Below are positions 1 to 6,935 of a stretch of 64,000 nucleotides of DNA, in pieces. The translations under genes were made by a program, and so were the position numbers. The first letter of the stretch is position 1. Every line of letters starts with the position of its first letter. Below the pieces are notes generated by a model, which was not told the origin of the DNA, did no database searches, and saw nothing but the letters and a program-made list of their open reading frames with translations. The DNA lies in the NCBI GenBank assembly GCA_963822435.1, contig CAWGHN010000004.1, forward strand, positions 1,116,001-1,180,000, written 5' to 3'. The DNA is from JAUYQR01 sp963822435. GTDB taxonomy: Bacteria > Pseudomonadota > Alphaproteobacteria > Rhodobacterales > Rhodobacteraceae.

Positions 1-323
1 ATCGAGATCAGAAAGAGGCCGAGGCCGAAGAACGAGGTGAAAATCAGGCCGATGATGGTATCGACCTTGAGGCCGGAGCGGCCGGAGAGGAAGAGCATCG
101 CGGCGGCGGCGAGGCCACCGGAGAGGAACGCACCAAGCGCGAAGGGCAGCCCGAGGATATAGGCGCCCGCCACACCGGGGACGACGGAATGCGAAAGCGC
201 GTCGCCGATCAGCGACCAGCCTTTGAGCATCAGATAGGCGGAAAGGAACGCGCAGACGCCGCCGACGAGGGCCGAGACCCACATCGCGTTGACCATGTAG
301 CTGTAGGCGAAGGGTTCAAGCAT
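1..323 (-). CDS. Metal ABC transporter permease, N-terminal part (Mn/Fe type)
   Basis: This is the first 107 residues of an inner-membrane permease; the rest lies beyond the left edge. The reading starts MLEPFAYSYMVNAMW and shows several hydrophobic segments plus the SLIGDALSHSVVPGVAGAY stretch typical of ABC-3 family manganese/zinc/iron permeases (MntB/SitC/ZnuB). The ATPase and binding-protein genes lie directly upstream on the same strand, so it is the membrane channel of that importer. The 132-bp gap to the ATPase gene holds one copy of the dispersed hairpin-type repeat. The start is the ATG at 321-323. Metal choice is inferred from the binding protein, whose ligands fit Mn/Fe better than Zn. 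Confidence 0.85.
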   Translation of the reverse strand, partial: MLEPFAYSYMVNAMWVSALVGGVCAFLSAYLMLKGWSLIGDALSHSVVPGVAGAYILGLPFALGAFLSGGLAAAAMLFLSGRSGLKVDTIIGLIFTSFFGLGLFLIS

Positions 324-415
324 CGGCGGGACGGGTGTTGAGAGGAGCGCGTTCCGCGCCGGTTTTTTGTCTCGCCTCTGCGCGCCATGGGCGCGCAACC
401 GGCTTGGGCGAAGGG

Positions 416-447
416 CCTCCGGCGGGGATATTTGAGAACAGGTGAAG
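416..447 (+). repeat. Dispersed intergenic repeat family A, copy 1 (degenerate)
   Basis: The segment reads CCTCCGGCGGGGATATTTGA and then GAACAGGTGAAG. It matches the right half of the family A element seen complete at 2411, 10154, 34581, 42037 and 63756 (hairpin, then GATATTTG..CAAAG.GGAAG). The left hairpin is largely lost here. It lies between two minus-strand genes but reads on the plus strand, like every other copy. Confidence 0.55.
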
Positions 448-455
448 GGGTTTGG

Positions 456-1328
456 TCATGGGTCGCCCTTGCGGCCGTAGTGCACGAAGGGGCGTTCGTC
501 ATCGGTGATGATGCGGACCTCGCGGGTGTCGTCGTCCTCGTGGAGGTCGGTGCCGCCGAGGGTGAAGTGGCGCAGGACGCCGCCGAAGGCGGCTTCGAGA
601 TTGGCGCGGGTGAAGATCGTTTCGGTCGGCCCGTAGGCGAGGACGGTGCCTTTGACGAGGACGGTGCGGTCGCAAAACTCAGGGACCGAACCGAGGTTGT
701 GGGTGGAGACGAGCATGACGCGGCCTTCGGCGCGGAGTTCGCGCAGGAGGGCGACGATCTGGCCTTCGGTTTTCACGTCGACGCCGGTGAAGGGTTCGTC
801 GAGGAGGATGATCTGGCCCTCTTGCGCCAGTGCGCGGGCGAGGAAGACGCGTTTTCGCTGGCCGCCTGAGAGTTCGCCGATCTGGCGGTGGGCGAGGTCG
901 GCCATTCCGACGCGGGCGAGCGCCTCGGCGACCTTGGCGCGGTCGGTGGCCGAGGGCCGGCGCAGGAAGCCCATGTGGCCGTAGCGGCCCATCATCACCA
1001 CGTCTTGGACGAGGACCGGGAAGGTCCAATCCACCTCTTCGGCCTGCGGGACATACGCCACGAGGTTTTCGCGCAGGGCTTCGGCGACGGGACGGCCAAG
1101 CAGGCGGATCGAGCCGCGGGCGGAGGGGATGAAGCCCATGATCGCCTTGAAGAGCGTGGACTTTCCCGAACCGTTGACACCGACGAGGGCGGTGATCGTG
1201 CCGCGCGGGACCATGAAGCTGGCGTCGCGCAATGCGGTCAGGCCGTTGCGGTAGGTGACGGTCAGGCCCTCGGCAAGGATGCCGCCGGCGGGGCCGGTGG
1301 CGGAGGTATCGGCGGTCAGGTCGCGCAT
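456..1328 (-). CDS. Metal ABC transporter ATP-binding protein (Mn/Fe type)
   Basis: This is the cytoplasmic ATPase that powers the neighbouring importer. The 290-residue product has Walker A GVNGSGKST, the ABC signature LSGGQRKRVFLARAL, Walker B IILLDEPF and a switch histidine in VSTHNL, so all catalytic elements are present. The C-terminal tail (HFTLGGTDLHEDDDTREV) is typical of manganese/iron ATPases of this family. I chose the ATG at 1328 (MRDLTADTSATGPAGG) because it lies 4 bases after the stop of the binding-protein gene; a longer open frame upstream runs antisense-like through that gene and has no family similarity. It is probably translated from the same mRNA as its upstream neighbour. 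Confidence 0.92.
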   Translation of the reverse strand: MRDLTADTSATGPAGGILAEGLTVTYRNGLTALRDASFMVPRGTITALVGVNGSGKSTLFKAIMGFIPSARGSIRLLGRPVAEALRENLVAYVPQAEEVDWTFPVLVQDVVMMGRYGHMGFLRRPSATDRAKVAEALARVGMADLAHRQIGELSGGQRKRVFLARALAQEGQIILLDEPFTGVDVKTEGQIVALLRELRAEGRVMLVSTHNLGSVPEFCDRTVLVKGTVLAYGPTETIFTRANLEAAFGGVLRHFTLGGTDLHEDDDTREVRIITDDERPFVHYGRKGDP

Positions 1329-1332
1329 GGGG

Positions 1333-2229
1333 TCAGTGGTCCTGTGTCGTGAGGCCCTTGGCGATGGTCTCCGTCGTGACGCGGAGAAGGTCGATGTAGG
1401 TGGGGGTCGGGCCGCCCGGTTCGGACAGGCTGTCGACGTAAAGGACACCGCCGAAGGCAGCGCCGGTTTCGCGGGCGACCTGTTCGGCGGGGGCGCTGGA
1501 GACGGTGCTTTCGCAAAAGACGGTGGGGATCGCGTTGTCACGCACGCCGTCGATCACGGCGCGGACCTGCTGCGGGGTGCCTTGCTGGTCGGCGTTGATC
1601 GGCCAGAGATAGAGTTCCTTCAGGCCGAGGTCGCGGGCAAGGTAGCTGAACGCGCCTTCGCAGGTGACGAGCCACCGGGAGGCTTCGGGGAGGGCTTCGA
1701 TCCGGGCCGTGAGGGGGGCGATTTCGGCGGTGAGGCGGGCTTTGTAAGCGGCGGCGTTGGTGGCGTAGGTGGCGGCGTTGGCGGGATCAGCCGAGGCGAG
1801 GGCGCGCTCGATGTTGTCGATGTAGATCAGGGCGTTATCGACGCTCATCCAGCTGTGCGGGTTGGGTTTGCCTTCGTCGTCGCCGCTGGAGATGGCAATC
1901 GGGGTGACGCCGTCGGTCAAGGTGGCGGAGGGGATGTCGCCAAGGTTGGCGAGGAATTGTTCGAACCAGCGTTCAAGGTTGAGGCCGTTCCAGAGGATGA
2001 GGCCCGCATCGCTGGCACCGACGATATCCTGCGGGGTGGGCTCGTAGCCGTGGATCTCGGCGCCGGGTTTGGTGATCGAGACAATGTCGGCGGCCCCGCC
2101 GGCGACGTTCCGGGCCATGTCGGCGATGACGGTAAAGGTGGTGACGACCTTGAGGCGGTCTTGTGCGGCGGCGGGCAGCGTGGCGAGGGCGGCGATGGTG
2201 GCGAGGAGGAGGCGGCGGGTCAGGGTCAT
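1333..2229 (-). CDS. Metal ABC transporter substrate-binding protein (SitA/MntC-like)
   Basis: This periplasmic protein binds the metal and delivers it to the permease. The 298-residue product begins MTLTRRLLLATIAALATLPA, a clear signal peptide ending near AAAQ. The four metal ligands of the cluster A-I family are visible as His60 (HGYEPTPQD), His125 (NPHSW), Glu191 (TCEGAFSYLA) and Asp266 (YVDSLSEPGG). A Glu at the third position and no His-rich loop point to Mn(II)/Fe(II) rather than Zn(II). A GTG 27 bp upstream (2256) could also start the frame, but the ATG at 2229 places the signal peptide correctly. It is first in the operon, behind the promoter at 2263-2291. Confidence 0.92.
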   Translation of the reverse strand: MTLTRRLLLATIAALATLPAAAQDRLKVVTTFTVIADMARNVAGGAADIVSITKPGAEIHGYEPTPQDIVGASDAGLILWNGLNLERWFEQFLANLGDIPSATLTDGVTPIAISSGDDEGKPNPHSWMSVDNALIYIDNIERALASADPANAATYATNAAAYKARLTAEIAPLTARIEALPEASRWLVTCEGAFSYLARDLGLKELYLWPINADQQGTPQQVRAVIDGVRDNAIPTVFCESTVSSAPAEQVARETGAAFGGVLYVDSLSEPGGPTPTYIDLLRVTTETIAKGLTTQDH

Positions 2230-2262
2230 GGCGTGGGTGGTTCCGGTGCTGGTCACCCCATG

Positions 2263-2291
2263 TAGATGCGAAGCGTTCGCAAAAAAATCAA
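2263..2291 (-). promoter_or_regulatory. Promoter of the metal importer with palindromic operator
   Basis: On the minus strand TTGATT (2291-2286) and CATCTA (2268-2263) are separated by 17 bp and can serve as -35 and -10. A perfect inverted repeat, TGCGAA-GCG-TTCGCA (2267-2281), fills the spacer and touches the -10, the classical place for a repressor. Mur/Fur-type regulators of alphaproteobacterial manganese transporters bind short AT/GC palindromes of this size, so a Fur-family protein (one is encoded at 41474-41893) is the natural candidate. The assignment of the regulator is inference. Confidence 0.55.
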
Positions 2292-2410
2292 GGGTAGCTG
2301 AGAATGGTTCGCAGAAAGGGCTGAGCGAGCAAAGCCACCCACCAGCGCCAGTCGTGGCGTTGGCAGGCGCGGGTCATCAGGAGGGGGCTTGCTGGGCGGT
2401 CCGGGTGAAA

Positions 2411-2463
2411 GCGGGGGTTTCACACCCCCGCACCCCCGTGGGATATTTGAGCAAAGAGGAAGG
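2411..2463 (+). repeat. Dispersed intergenic repeat family A, copy 2
   Basis: The copy has a 7-bp hairpin GCGGGGG (2411-2417) / CCCCCGC (2425-2431), a CACCCCCGTGG linker and the tail GATATTTGAGCAAAGAGGAAG. It lies between the end of ispG and the importer promoter, both minus-strand, and reads on the plus strand. The T-poor tail does not look like a standard intrinsic terminator in either direction. Confidence 0.7.
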
Positions 2464-2497
2464 TGTGGCGGCGGTGTTGCGGCCAGGGGCGCGCAGG

Positions 2498-3622
2498 CTA
2501 TTCGGCGGCTTCGGCTTGTTGCGCTTCAAGCTCGGCGGCCTTGGCCTCGACTAGCTCGACGATGTGGTCGACCATGCGGTCGTTGCCCATCGTGTGGCTG
2601 GTCTTGCCGGCGAGATACACCATGCCCTTGCCTGCCCCGCCACCGGTGAAGCCGATGTCGGTCATCAACGCTTCGCCCGGGCCATTCACGACGCAGCCGA
2701 TGATCGAAAGGCTCATCGACGTGGTGATGTGGGCGAGGCGGTCTTCGAGCGCGGAGACGGTCTTGATGACGTCGAAGCCCTGGCGCGCGCAGGACGGGCA
2801 GGAGATGATGGTGACGCCGCGGTGGCGCAGGCCGAGGGATTTCAGGATCTCGAAGCCGACCTTCACCTCTTCCACCGGATCGGCGGAGAGCGAAACGCGG
2901 ATCGTGTCGCCGATGCCCATCCAGAGGAGGTTGCCAAGGCCGATGGCGGATTTGACCGTGCCAGACTGAAGGCCACCGGCTTCGGTGATGCCGAGGTGGA
3001 TCGGCGCATCGGTTGCCTCGGCCAGTTGCTGGTAGGCGGCGGCGGCGAGGAACACGTCGGAGGCTTTCACCGAAATCTTGAATTCGTGAAAGTCGTTGTC
3101 CTGCAACAGCTTGATGTGGTCGAGGCCGGATGCCACCATCGCTTCGGGGCACGGTTCGGCGTATTTTTCGAGCAGGTGTTTTTCGAGCGAACCTGCGTTC
3201 ACGCCGATGCGGATCGAACAGCCGTGGTCCTTGGCGGCCTTGACGACCTCTTTCACGCGGCGGGCGTCGCCGATGTTGCCGGGGTTGATGCGCAGGCAGG
3301 CGGCGCCAGCCTCGGCGGCCTCGATCGCGCGTTTGTAGTGGAAATGGATATCGGCCACGATCGGCACCGGGCTTTCGGCGACGATTTCGCGCAGGGCGCG
3401 GGTCGAGTCCTGATCCGGGGTGGAGACGCGGACGATGTCGGCCCCGGCGACAGCGCAGCGCTGGATCTGTTCGATGGTGGCGGCGATATCGGTGGTGAGC
3501 GTGTTGGTCATGGTCTGCACCGAGATCGGCGCGTCGCCCCCGACCAGAACCTTGCCGACACGGATCTGCCGCGAGGCGCGACGGTAGATGTTGCGCCAGG
3601 GGCGGACGGGATTATGCGACAT
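2498..3622 (-). CDS. ispG: 4-hydroxy-3-methylbut-2-en-1-yl diphosphate synthase (flavodoxin/ferredoxin)
   Basis: IspG converts 2-C-methyl-D-erythritol 2,4-cyclodiphosphate to HMBPP, the penultimate step of the non-mevalonate isoprenoid pathway, in the cytoplasm. The 374-residue length and the opening MSHNPVRPWRNIYRRASRQI fit the bacterial short form. The N-terminal TIM barrel carries VSTPDQDSTRAL and INPGNIG. The [4Fe-4S] ligands are visible as SCPSCARQGFDV and GCVVNGPGEA. An Ala/Glu-rich tail ends the protein. It follows the RodZ-like gene on the same strand after 83 bp, which is a common arrangement in this order, so the two may share an mRNA. Confidence 0.97.
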   Translation of the reverse strand: MSHNPVRPWRNIYRRASRQIRVGKVLVGGDAPISVQTMTNTLTTDIAATIEQIQRCAVAGADIVRVSTPDQDSTRALREIVAESPVPIVADIHFHYKRAIEAAEAGAACLRINPGNIGDARRVKEVVKAAKDHGCSIRIGVNAGSLEKHLLEKYAEPCPEAMVASGLDHIKLLQDNDFHEFKISVKASDVFLAAAAYQQLAEATDAPIHLGITEAGGLQSGTVKSAIGLGNLLWMGIGDTIRVSLSADPVEEVKVGFEILKSLGLRHRGVTIISCPSCARQGFDVIKTVSALEDRLAHITTSMSLSIIGCVVNGPGEALMTDIGFTGGGAGKGMVYLAGKTSHTMGNDRMVDHIVELVEAKAAELEAQQAEAAE

Positions 3623-3705
3623 GGGGCCGGGCCTTTGGAAACTGCGACGGGTGCAGGATACCGGGACGCGCGGGGCGCGGCAACTGTCAGGCGGTCGCGG
3701 CGGGA

Positions 3706-4950
3706 TTATTCCGAAATGGAGACTTCGGGCGCGCCTTCGATACCGCCTTCGATGGGCGCAAGGCCTGTCGCATCGGCGGTGGCGAACCTGGCGAGGTCTT
3801 CGTCGGCGGTGAGGTCAGCCTGCGCGAAGGTCTGGGTCAGCGCCTCGGGCGAGAGGGCCACATCCTTGACCACCTGCGCGCCGGGGGCGGCGGGGCCATA
3901 GGTCACGCCGTTGACGACAAAATAGACCGAACCGGAGTTGCCGGTGCGCAAGACAGCGGCCGCCTCCATCTGCGGCACGGTGTAGCGTTCGCCGGCGTCG
4001 AGGATTTTTTCGAAAAGCACGGTGCCATCGGCGGCGTTGACACGCACCCAGGACGGACGGACTGCGAGCACCTCGATGCCGGGCTGCACGTCGGCCACGA
4101 CCTTCAGCACTTCGGATTCGATGGCGGCTTCGGTTGCGCCGGCGATCTGGACGGACGCGAGCGCGCCTGTTTCACGCGGGTTGATCGCTGAGATCGGACC
4201 ATCGCGCGAGGTCAGCACCGGCACGTCGAGGGCCTGCGGGCGGTAAAGACGGTCCATCACATCGACGGAGGCATCGCCTTCGGCGCTGGCAATGGATTCG
4301 GTGGCAGGTTCTTCGGCGGGCGCCGCAGCGACGATCTGCGGCGCGGGCGCGGTGGCACCTTGCAGCGGGTCGATCTGGGCGACAACGCTGGGGGCTTCGT
4401 CGACGGGAGCCAATTGCACGCGCTGGACTTCTTGCAGCACCGACCAGCCGCCGTAGCCGATGGCACCGATGAGGGCAATCAGGACCGCGATGGAGCCGAC
4501 CGCGCCGGGCTGTATGCCGGAGAGCACACTTTCCCCGCGCGGCACGAAGGTCGCGTTCGGGTTGGCGAGGGGATCGGAGAATTCGGACCGCGCGCGCGCC
4601 TTGATGATGCGCTGTGGCGAAGCGTTGGCCGACATGCCGTGCGCAACCTGAAAGCCCGCTTCGGCGCAGAACCGCTGAAAGGCCCATTCCGGGTCCATCG
4701 CCAGGTAGCGCGCGTAGGAACGGACGTAACCGGCGACGAAACCAGGGGATTCGAAGGCCGACACATCGGCGTTTTCGATGGCGGCGATGTAGGTGGCCTT
4801 GATCTTGAGGTCGCGCTGGACGTCGAGCAGGGATTTGCCAAGCGTGGCGCGTTCGCCTCGCATGACATCGCCCAATCGCAACTCGAAGTCGTCAAAGCCC
4901 TTTGGCTTTTCCTCTTCGGTCGTCGAAGGTTTCGACCTCCAACCGATCAT
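3706..4950 (-). CDS. RodZ-like helix-turn-helix membrane protein (DUF4115)
   Basis: The 414-residue protein has a cytoplasmic N-terminal helix-turn-helix of the RodZ type (about residues 22-95, with LGKSLLDVQRDLKIKATYI and YVRSYARYLAMD), a basic linker, one transmembrane helix at about 150-168 (AVGSIAVLIALIGAIGYGGW) and a periplasmic part. The C-terminal DUF4115 domain (about 300-365) contains VRPSWVRVNAADGTVLFEKILDAG. RodZ links the cell-shape machinery to the membrane in rods; family members in alphaproteobacteria are usually annotated this way without direct proof. The start at 4950 is the only ATG that includes the whole acidic N-terminus. Its own promoter should lie in the 118-bp gap to hemA, where I see no clear site. 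Confidence 0.85.
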   Translation of the reverse strand: MIGWRSKPSTTEEEKPKGFDDFELRLGDVMRGERATLGKSLLDVQRDLKIKATYIAAIENADVSAFESPGFVAGYVRSYARYLAMDPEWAFQRFCAEAGFQVAHGMSANASPQRIIKARARSEFSDPLANPNATFVPRGESVLSGIQPGAVGSIAVLIALIGAIGYGGWSVLQEVQRVQLAPVDEAPSVVAQIDPLQGATAPAPQIVAAAPAEEPATESIASAEGDASVDVMDRLYRPQALDVPVLTSRDGPISAINPRETGALASVQIAGATEAAIESEVLKVVADVQPGIEVLAVRPSWVRVNAADGTVLFEKILDAGERYTVPQMEAAAVLRTGNSGSVYFVVNGVTYGPAAPGAQVVKDVALSPEALTQTFAQADLTADEDLARFATADATGLAPIEGGIEGAPEVSISE

Positions 4951-5068
4951 CCAGAACCTGTCCCCTCGGTGCGCACTGACGTTCGAGTCGCCGTCCCTAA
5001 CGACTCACAGGGCGTCGTATTGGCCAAACCGTAGCACAGGGCAAGGGTTTTTGCACATGCGAGAAAGG

Positions 5069-6292
5069 TCAGCCGACAGCCTCGGCGCGATTTAGCGCAC
5101 AATGGCTCCACAGCGCGTCCATTGCCTTGATGAGGGCATCGATGGCCGGGGCGTCGTGGACCGGCGAGGGGGTAAAGCGCAGGCGTTCGGTGCCGCGCGG
5201 GACGGTGGGGAAGTTGATCGGCTGGACGTAGATGCCGTAGGTTTCCAGCAGCATGTCGCTGAGCATCTTGCAATGGATGGGGTCGCCGACATGCACGGGC
5301 ACAATATGCGAGCCGTGGTCGATGATCGGCAGGCCAAGGCCCTTGAGCCGGAGCTTCAGGATGCGGGCGGTGGTCTGGTGGGCGTCGCGCAGGTGCTGGG
5401 CGGTTTTCAGCACGCGCACGGAGGCCGCCGCACCGGCCGCCACGGCGGGGGGCAGCGAGGTGGTGAAAATGAAGCCGGGGGCGTAGCTGCGGACCGCATC
5501 GCACATCTTCGCAGATGCAGAAATATAGCCGCCGAACACGCCGTAGGCCTTGGCCAGCGTGCCATTGATGATGTCGATCCGGTGCATCTGGCCATCGCGT
5601 TCCGCGACCCCTGCCCCGCGCGGGCCATACATGCCGACGGCGTGAACCTCGTCGAGGTAGGTGAGGGCGTCGAACTCATCCGCCAGATCGCAGATCGCCT
5701 TGATCGGGCCGAAGTCGCCGTCCATCGAGTAGATCGATTCGAAGGCGATGAGCTTTGGCGCGGCGGGATCGTCGGCGGCAAGGAGCGCGCGCAGGTGGGC
5801 CACGTCGTTGTGGCGGAAGATGCGCTTTTCGCCGCCACCGCGCCGCACACCTTCGATCATCGAGGCGTGGTTCAGCGCGTCGGAGTAGATGATGAGGCCG
5901 GGGAAGATCTGGCGGAGGGTGGAAAGCGTGGCATCGTTGGCGATGTAGGCGGAGGTGAAGACGAGAGCGGCTTCCTTTTGGTGGAGGTCGGCAAGTTCAG
6001 CCTCCAGCCGCTTGTGGTAGACCGTGGTGCCGGAGATGTTGCGGGTGCCGCCCGAGCCTGCGCCGGTGGCATCGAGCGCCTCGTGCATCGCGGCGAGGAC
6101 TTCGGGGTGCTGGCCCATGCCGAGGTAATCGTTGCCGCACCAGACGGTGATGTCTTTTTCGCTGCCGTCCGGGCGGGTCCAGACGGCGTGGGGGAACTGG
6201 CCCTTGCGGCGTTCGATGTCGATGAAGGTGCGGTAACGGCCTTCGTCGTGCAGCCGTTGGAGGGCGGCGTCGAGGGCGGTGTCATAGCTCAT
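5069..6292 (-). CDS. hemA: 5-aminolevulinate synthase
   Basis: HemA condenses glycine and succinyl-CoA to 5-aminolevulinate, the first step of tetrapyrrole (heme, B12, bacteriochlorophyll) synthesis by the C4 route, in the cytoplasm with PLP. The sequence is very close to Rhodobacter HemA as I recall it: ALDAALQRLHDEGRYRTFID near the start, GSGGTRNISGT, and the PLP lysine at residue 248 in INGTLAKAYG. With the start at 6292 (MSYDTALD) the length is 407 residues, the size of the Rhodobacter enzyme. An ATG two codons earlier (6298) is possible, but GGAG is better spaced for the inner ATG. An FNR-type box lies 59 bp upstream. Confidence 0.97.
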   Translation of the reverse strand: MSYDTALDAALQRLHDEGRYRTFIDIERRKGQFPHAVWTRPDGSEKDITVWCGNDYLGMGQHPEVLAAMHEALDATGAGSGGTRNISGTTVYHKRLEAELADLHQKEAALVFTSAYIANDATLSTLRQIFPGLIIYSDALNHASMIEGVRRGGGEKRIFRHNDVAHLRALLAADDPAAPKLIAFESIYSMDGDFGPIKAICDLADEFDALTYLDEVHAVGMYGPRGAGVAERDGQMHRIDIINGTLAKAYGVFGGYISASAKMCDAVRSYAPGFIFTTSLPPAVAAGAAASVRVLKTAQHLRDAHQTTARILKLRLKGLGLPIIDHGSHIVPVHVGDPIHCKMLSDMLLETYGIYVQPINFPTVPRGTERLRFTPSPVHDAPAIDALIKAMDALWSHCALNRAEAVG

Positions 6293-6350
6293 CTTCATCT
6301 CTCCGTCAGGGTCATGCGACCCTTGGTGTCAGATCGGTCTGACTGCGGCC

Positions 6351-6364
6351 TTGATGTGGGTCAA
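6351..6364 (-). promoter_or_regulatory. FNR/FnrL-type box upstream of hemA
   Basis: TTGATGTGGGTCAA matches the FNR consensus TTGAT-N4-ATCAA at nine of ten positions. It lies 59-72 bp before the hemA start, compatible with a class II activation site for a start point about 24 bp before the ATG. FnrL activation of hemA under low oxygen is established in Rhodobacter. Between box and gene are two further inverted repeats, GTCAGA-TCGG-TCTGAC (6328-6343) and GGGTC-ATGC-GACCC (6309-6322), of unknown meaning. Confidence 0.65.
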
Positions 6365-6420
6365 GCGGGCGTCGCAGCCAAGGGGGCGAATTGTCGCCCT
6401 TGAAGGGTCAGGGTGCCGGT

Positions 6421-6816
6421 TCAGGGTGCCGGGGCGATTTCCAGCACGACAACGCAAGGAGCCTCGCCCTGCTTGGCTGCGTCACAGCCGGCAAGGGCGG
6501 CGGTGGCGGCGGCGGCGGCGTCGGGGAGGTCAGCGACGGCGGTGGCCGAGCCCATCGGCGCGCCCACGCGGATGAAACCGTCATCGGGCGAAACGGCAAG
6601 GGCGGCGTGGCCAAGCTTGCCCGGCACGAACAGGGACAACGCCTGTTCATTGGTCATCACGAGGCGGAGGGTGGTGAGTTCCTCTTCGGTCAGGAACGGG
6701 TGCAGGTGCAGGGTGATCGCCGATGTGCCGAGGGTGGAGGTCTCCACCGGCACGGTCTGTGCGGCGAGGGGTGCAGCGGCGAGAAGCATCGCGCCCAGAA
6801 GGAGTTTTGCGGCCAT
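6421..6816 (-). CDS. Small exported protein of unknown function
   Basis: The 131-residue product begins MAAKLLLGAMLLAAAPLAAQ, a signal peptide with a likely cleavage after LAAQ, so it should be periplasmic. The mature part contains FLTEEELTTLRLVMTNEQAL and two cysteines (AGCDAAKQGEAPC) that could form a disulfide. I recognise no catalytic motif; similar short proteins occur beside or near hemA in relatives, but no function follows from that. The start is the ATG at 6816, preceded by AAGGACAGCTC; longer in-frame extension upstream lacks a ribosome site. It is convergent with nothing and divergent from the M20 peptidase gene. Confidence 0.8.
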   Translation of the reverse strand: MAAKLLLGAMLLAAAPLAAQTVPVETSTLGTSAITLHLHPFLTEEELTTLRLVMTNEQALSLFVPGKLGHAALAVSPDDGFIRVGAPMGSATAVADLPDAAAAATAALAGCDAAKQGEAPCVVVLEIAPAP

Positions 6817-6906
6817 GAGCTGTCCTTGCCTTGGAACCATTCCAGATTTGCGCCAGCGTGTAGCGCAACGCGCGCGGTCTGGACAGTCCCCCGTCGCCTG
6901 ATAGGC

Positions 6907-6920
6907 TTGATCCTGATCAC
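6907..6920 (+). promoter_or_regulatory. FNR-like box before the M20 peptidase gene (tentative)
   Basis: TTGATCCTGATCAC differs from the FNR consensus TTGAT-N4-ATCAA at only the last base. It ends 15 bp before the peptidase start and lies about 100 bp before the divergent small exported protein. The position is too close for activation of the peptidase and would fit repression of it, or activation of the divergent gene; chance is not excluded. Confidence 0.3.
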
Positions 6921-6935
6921 ATTCGGGAGAGAAGA

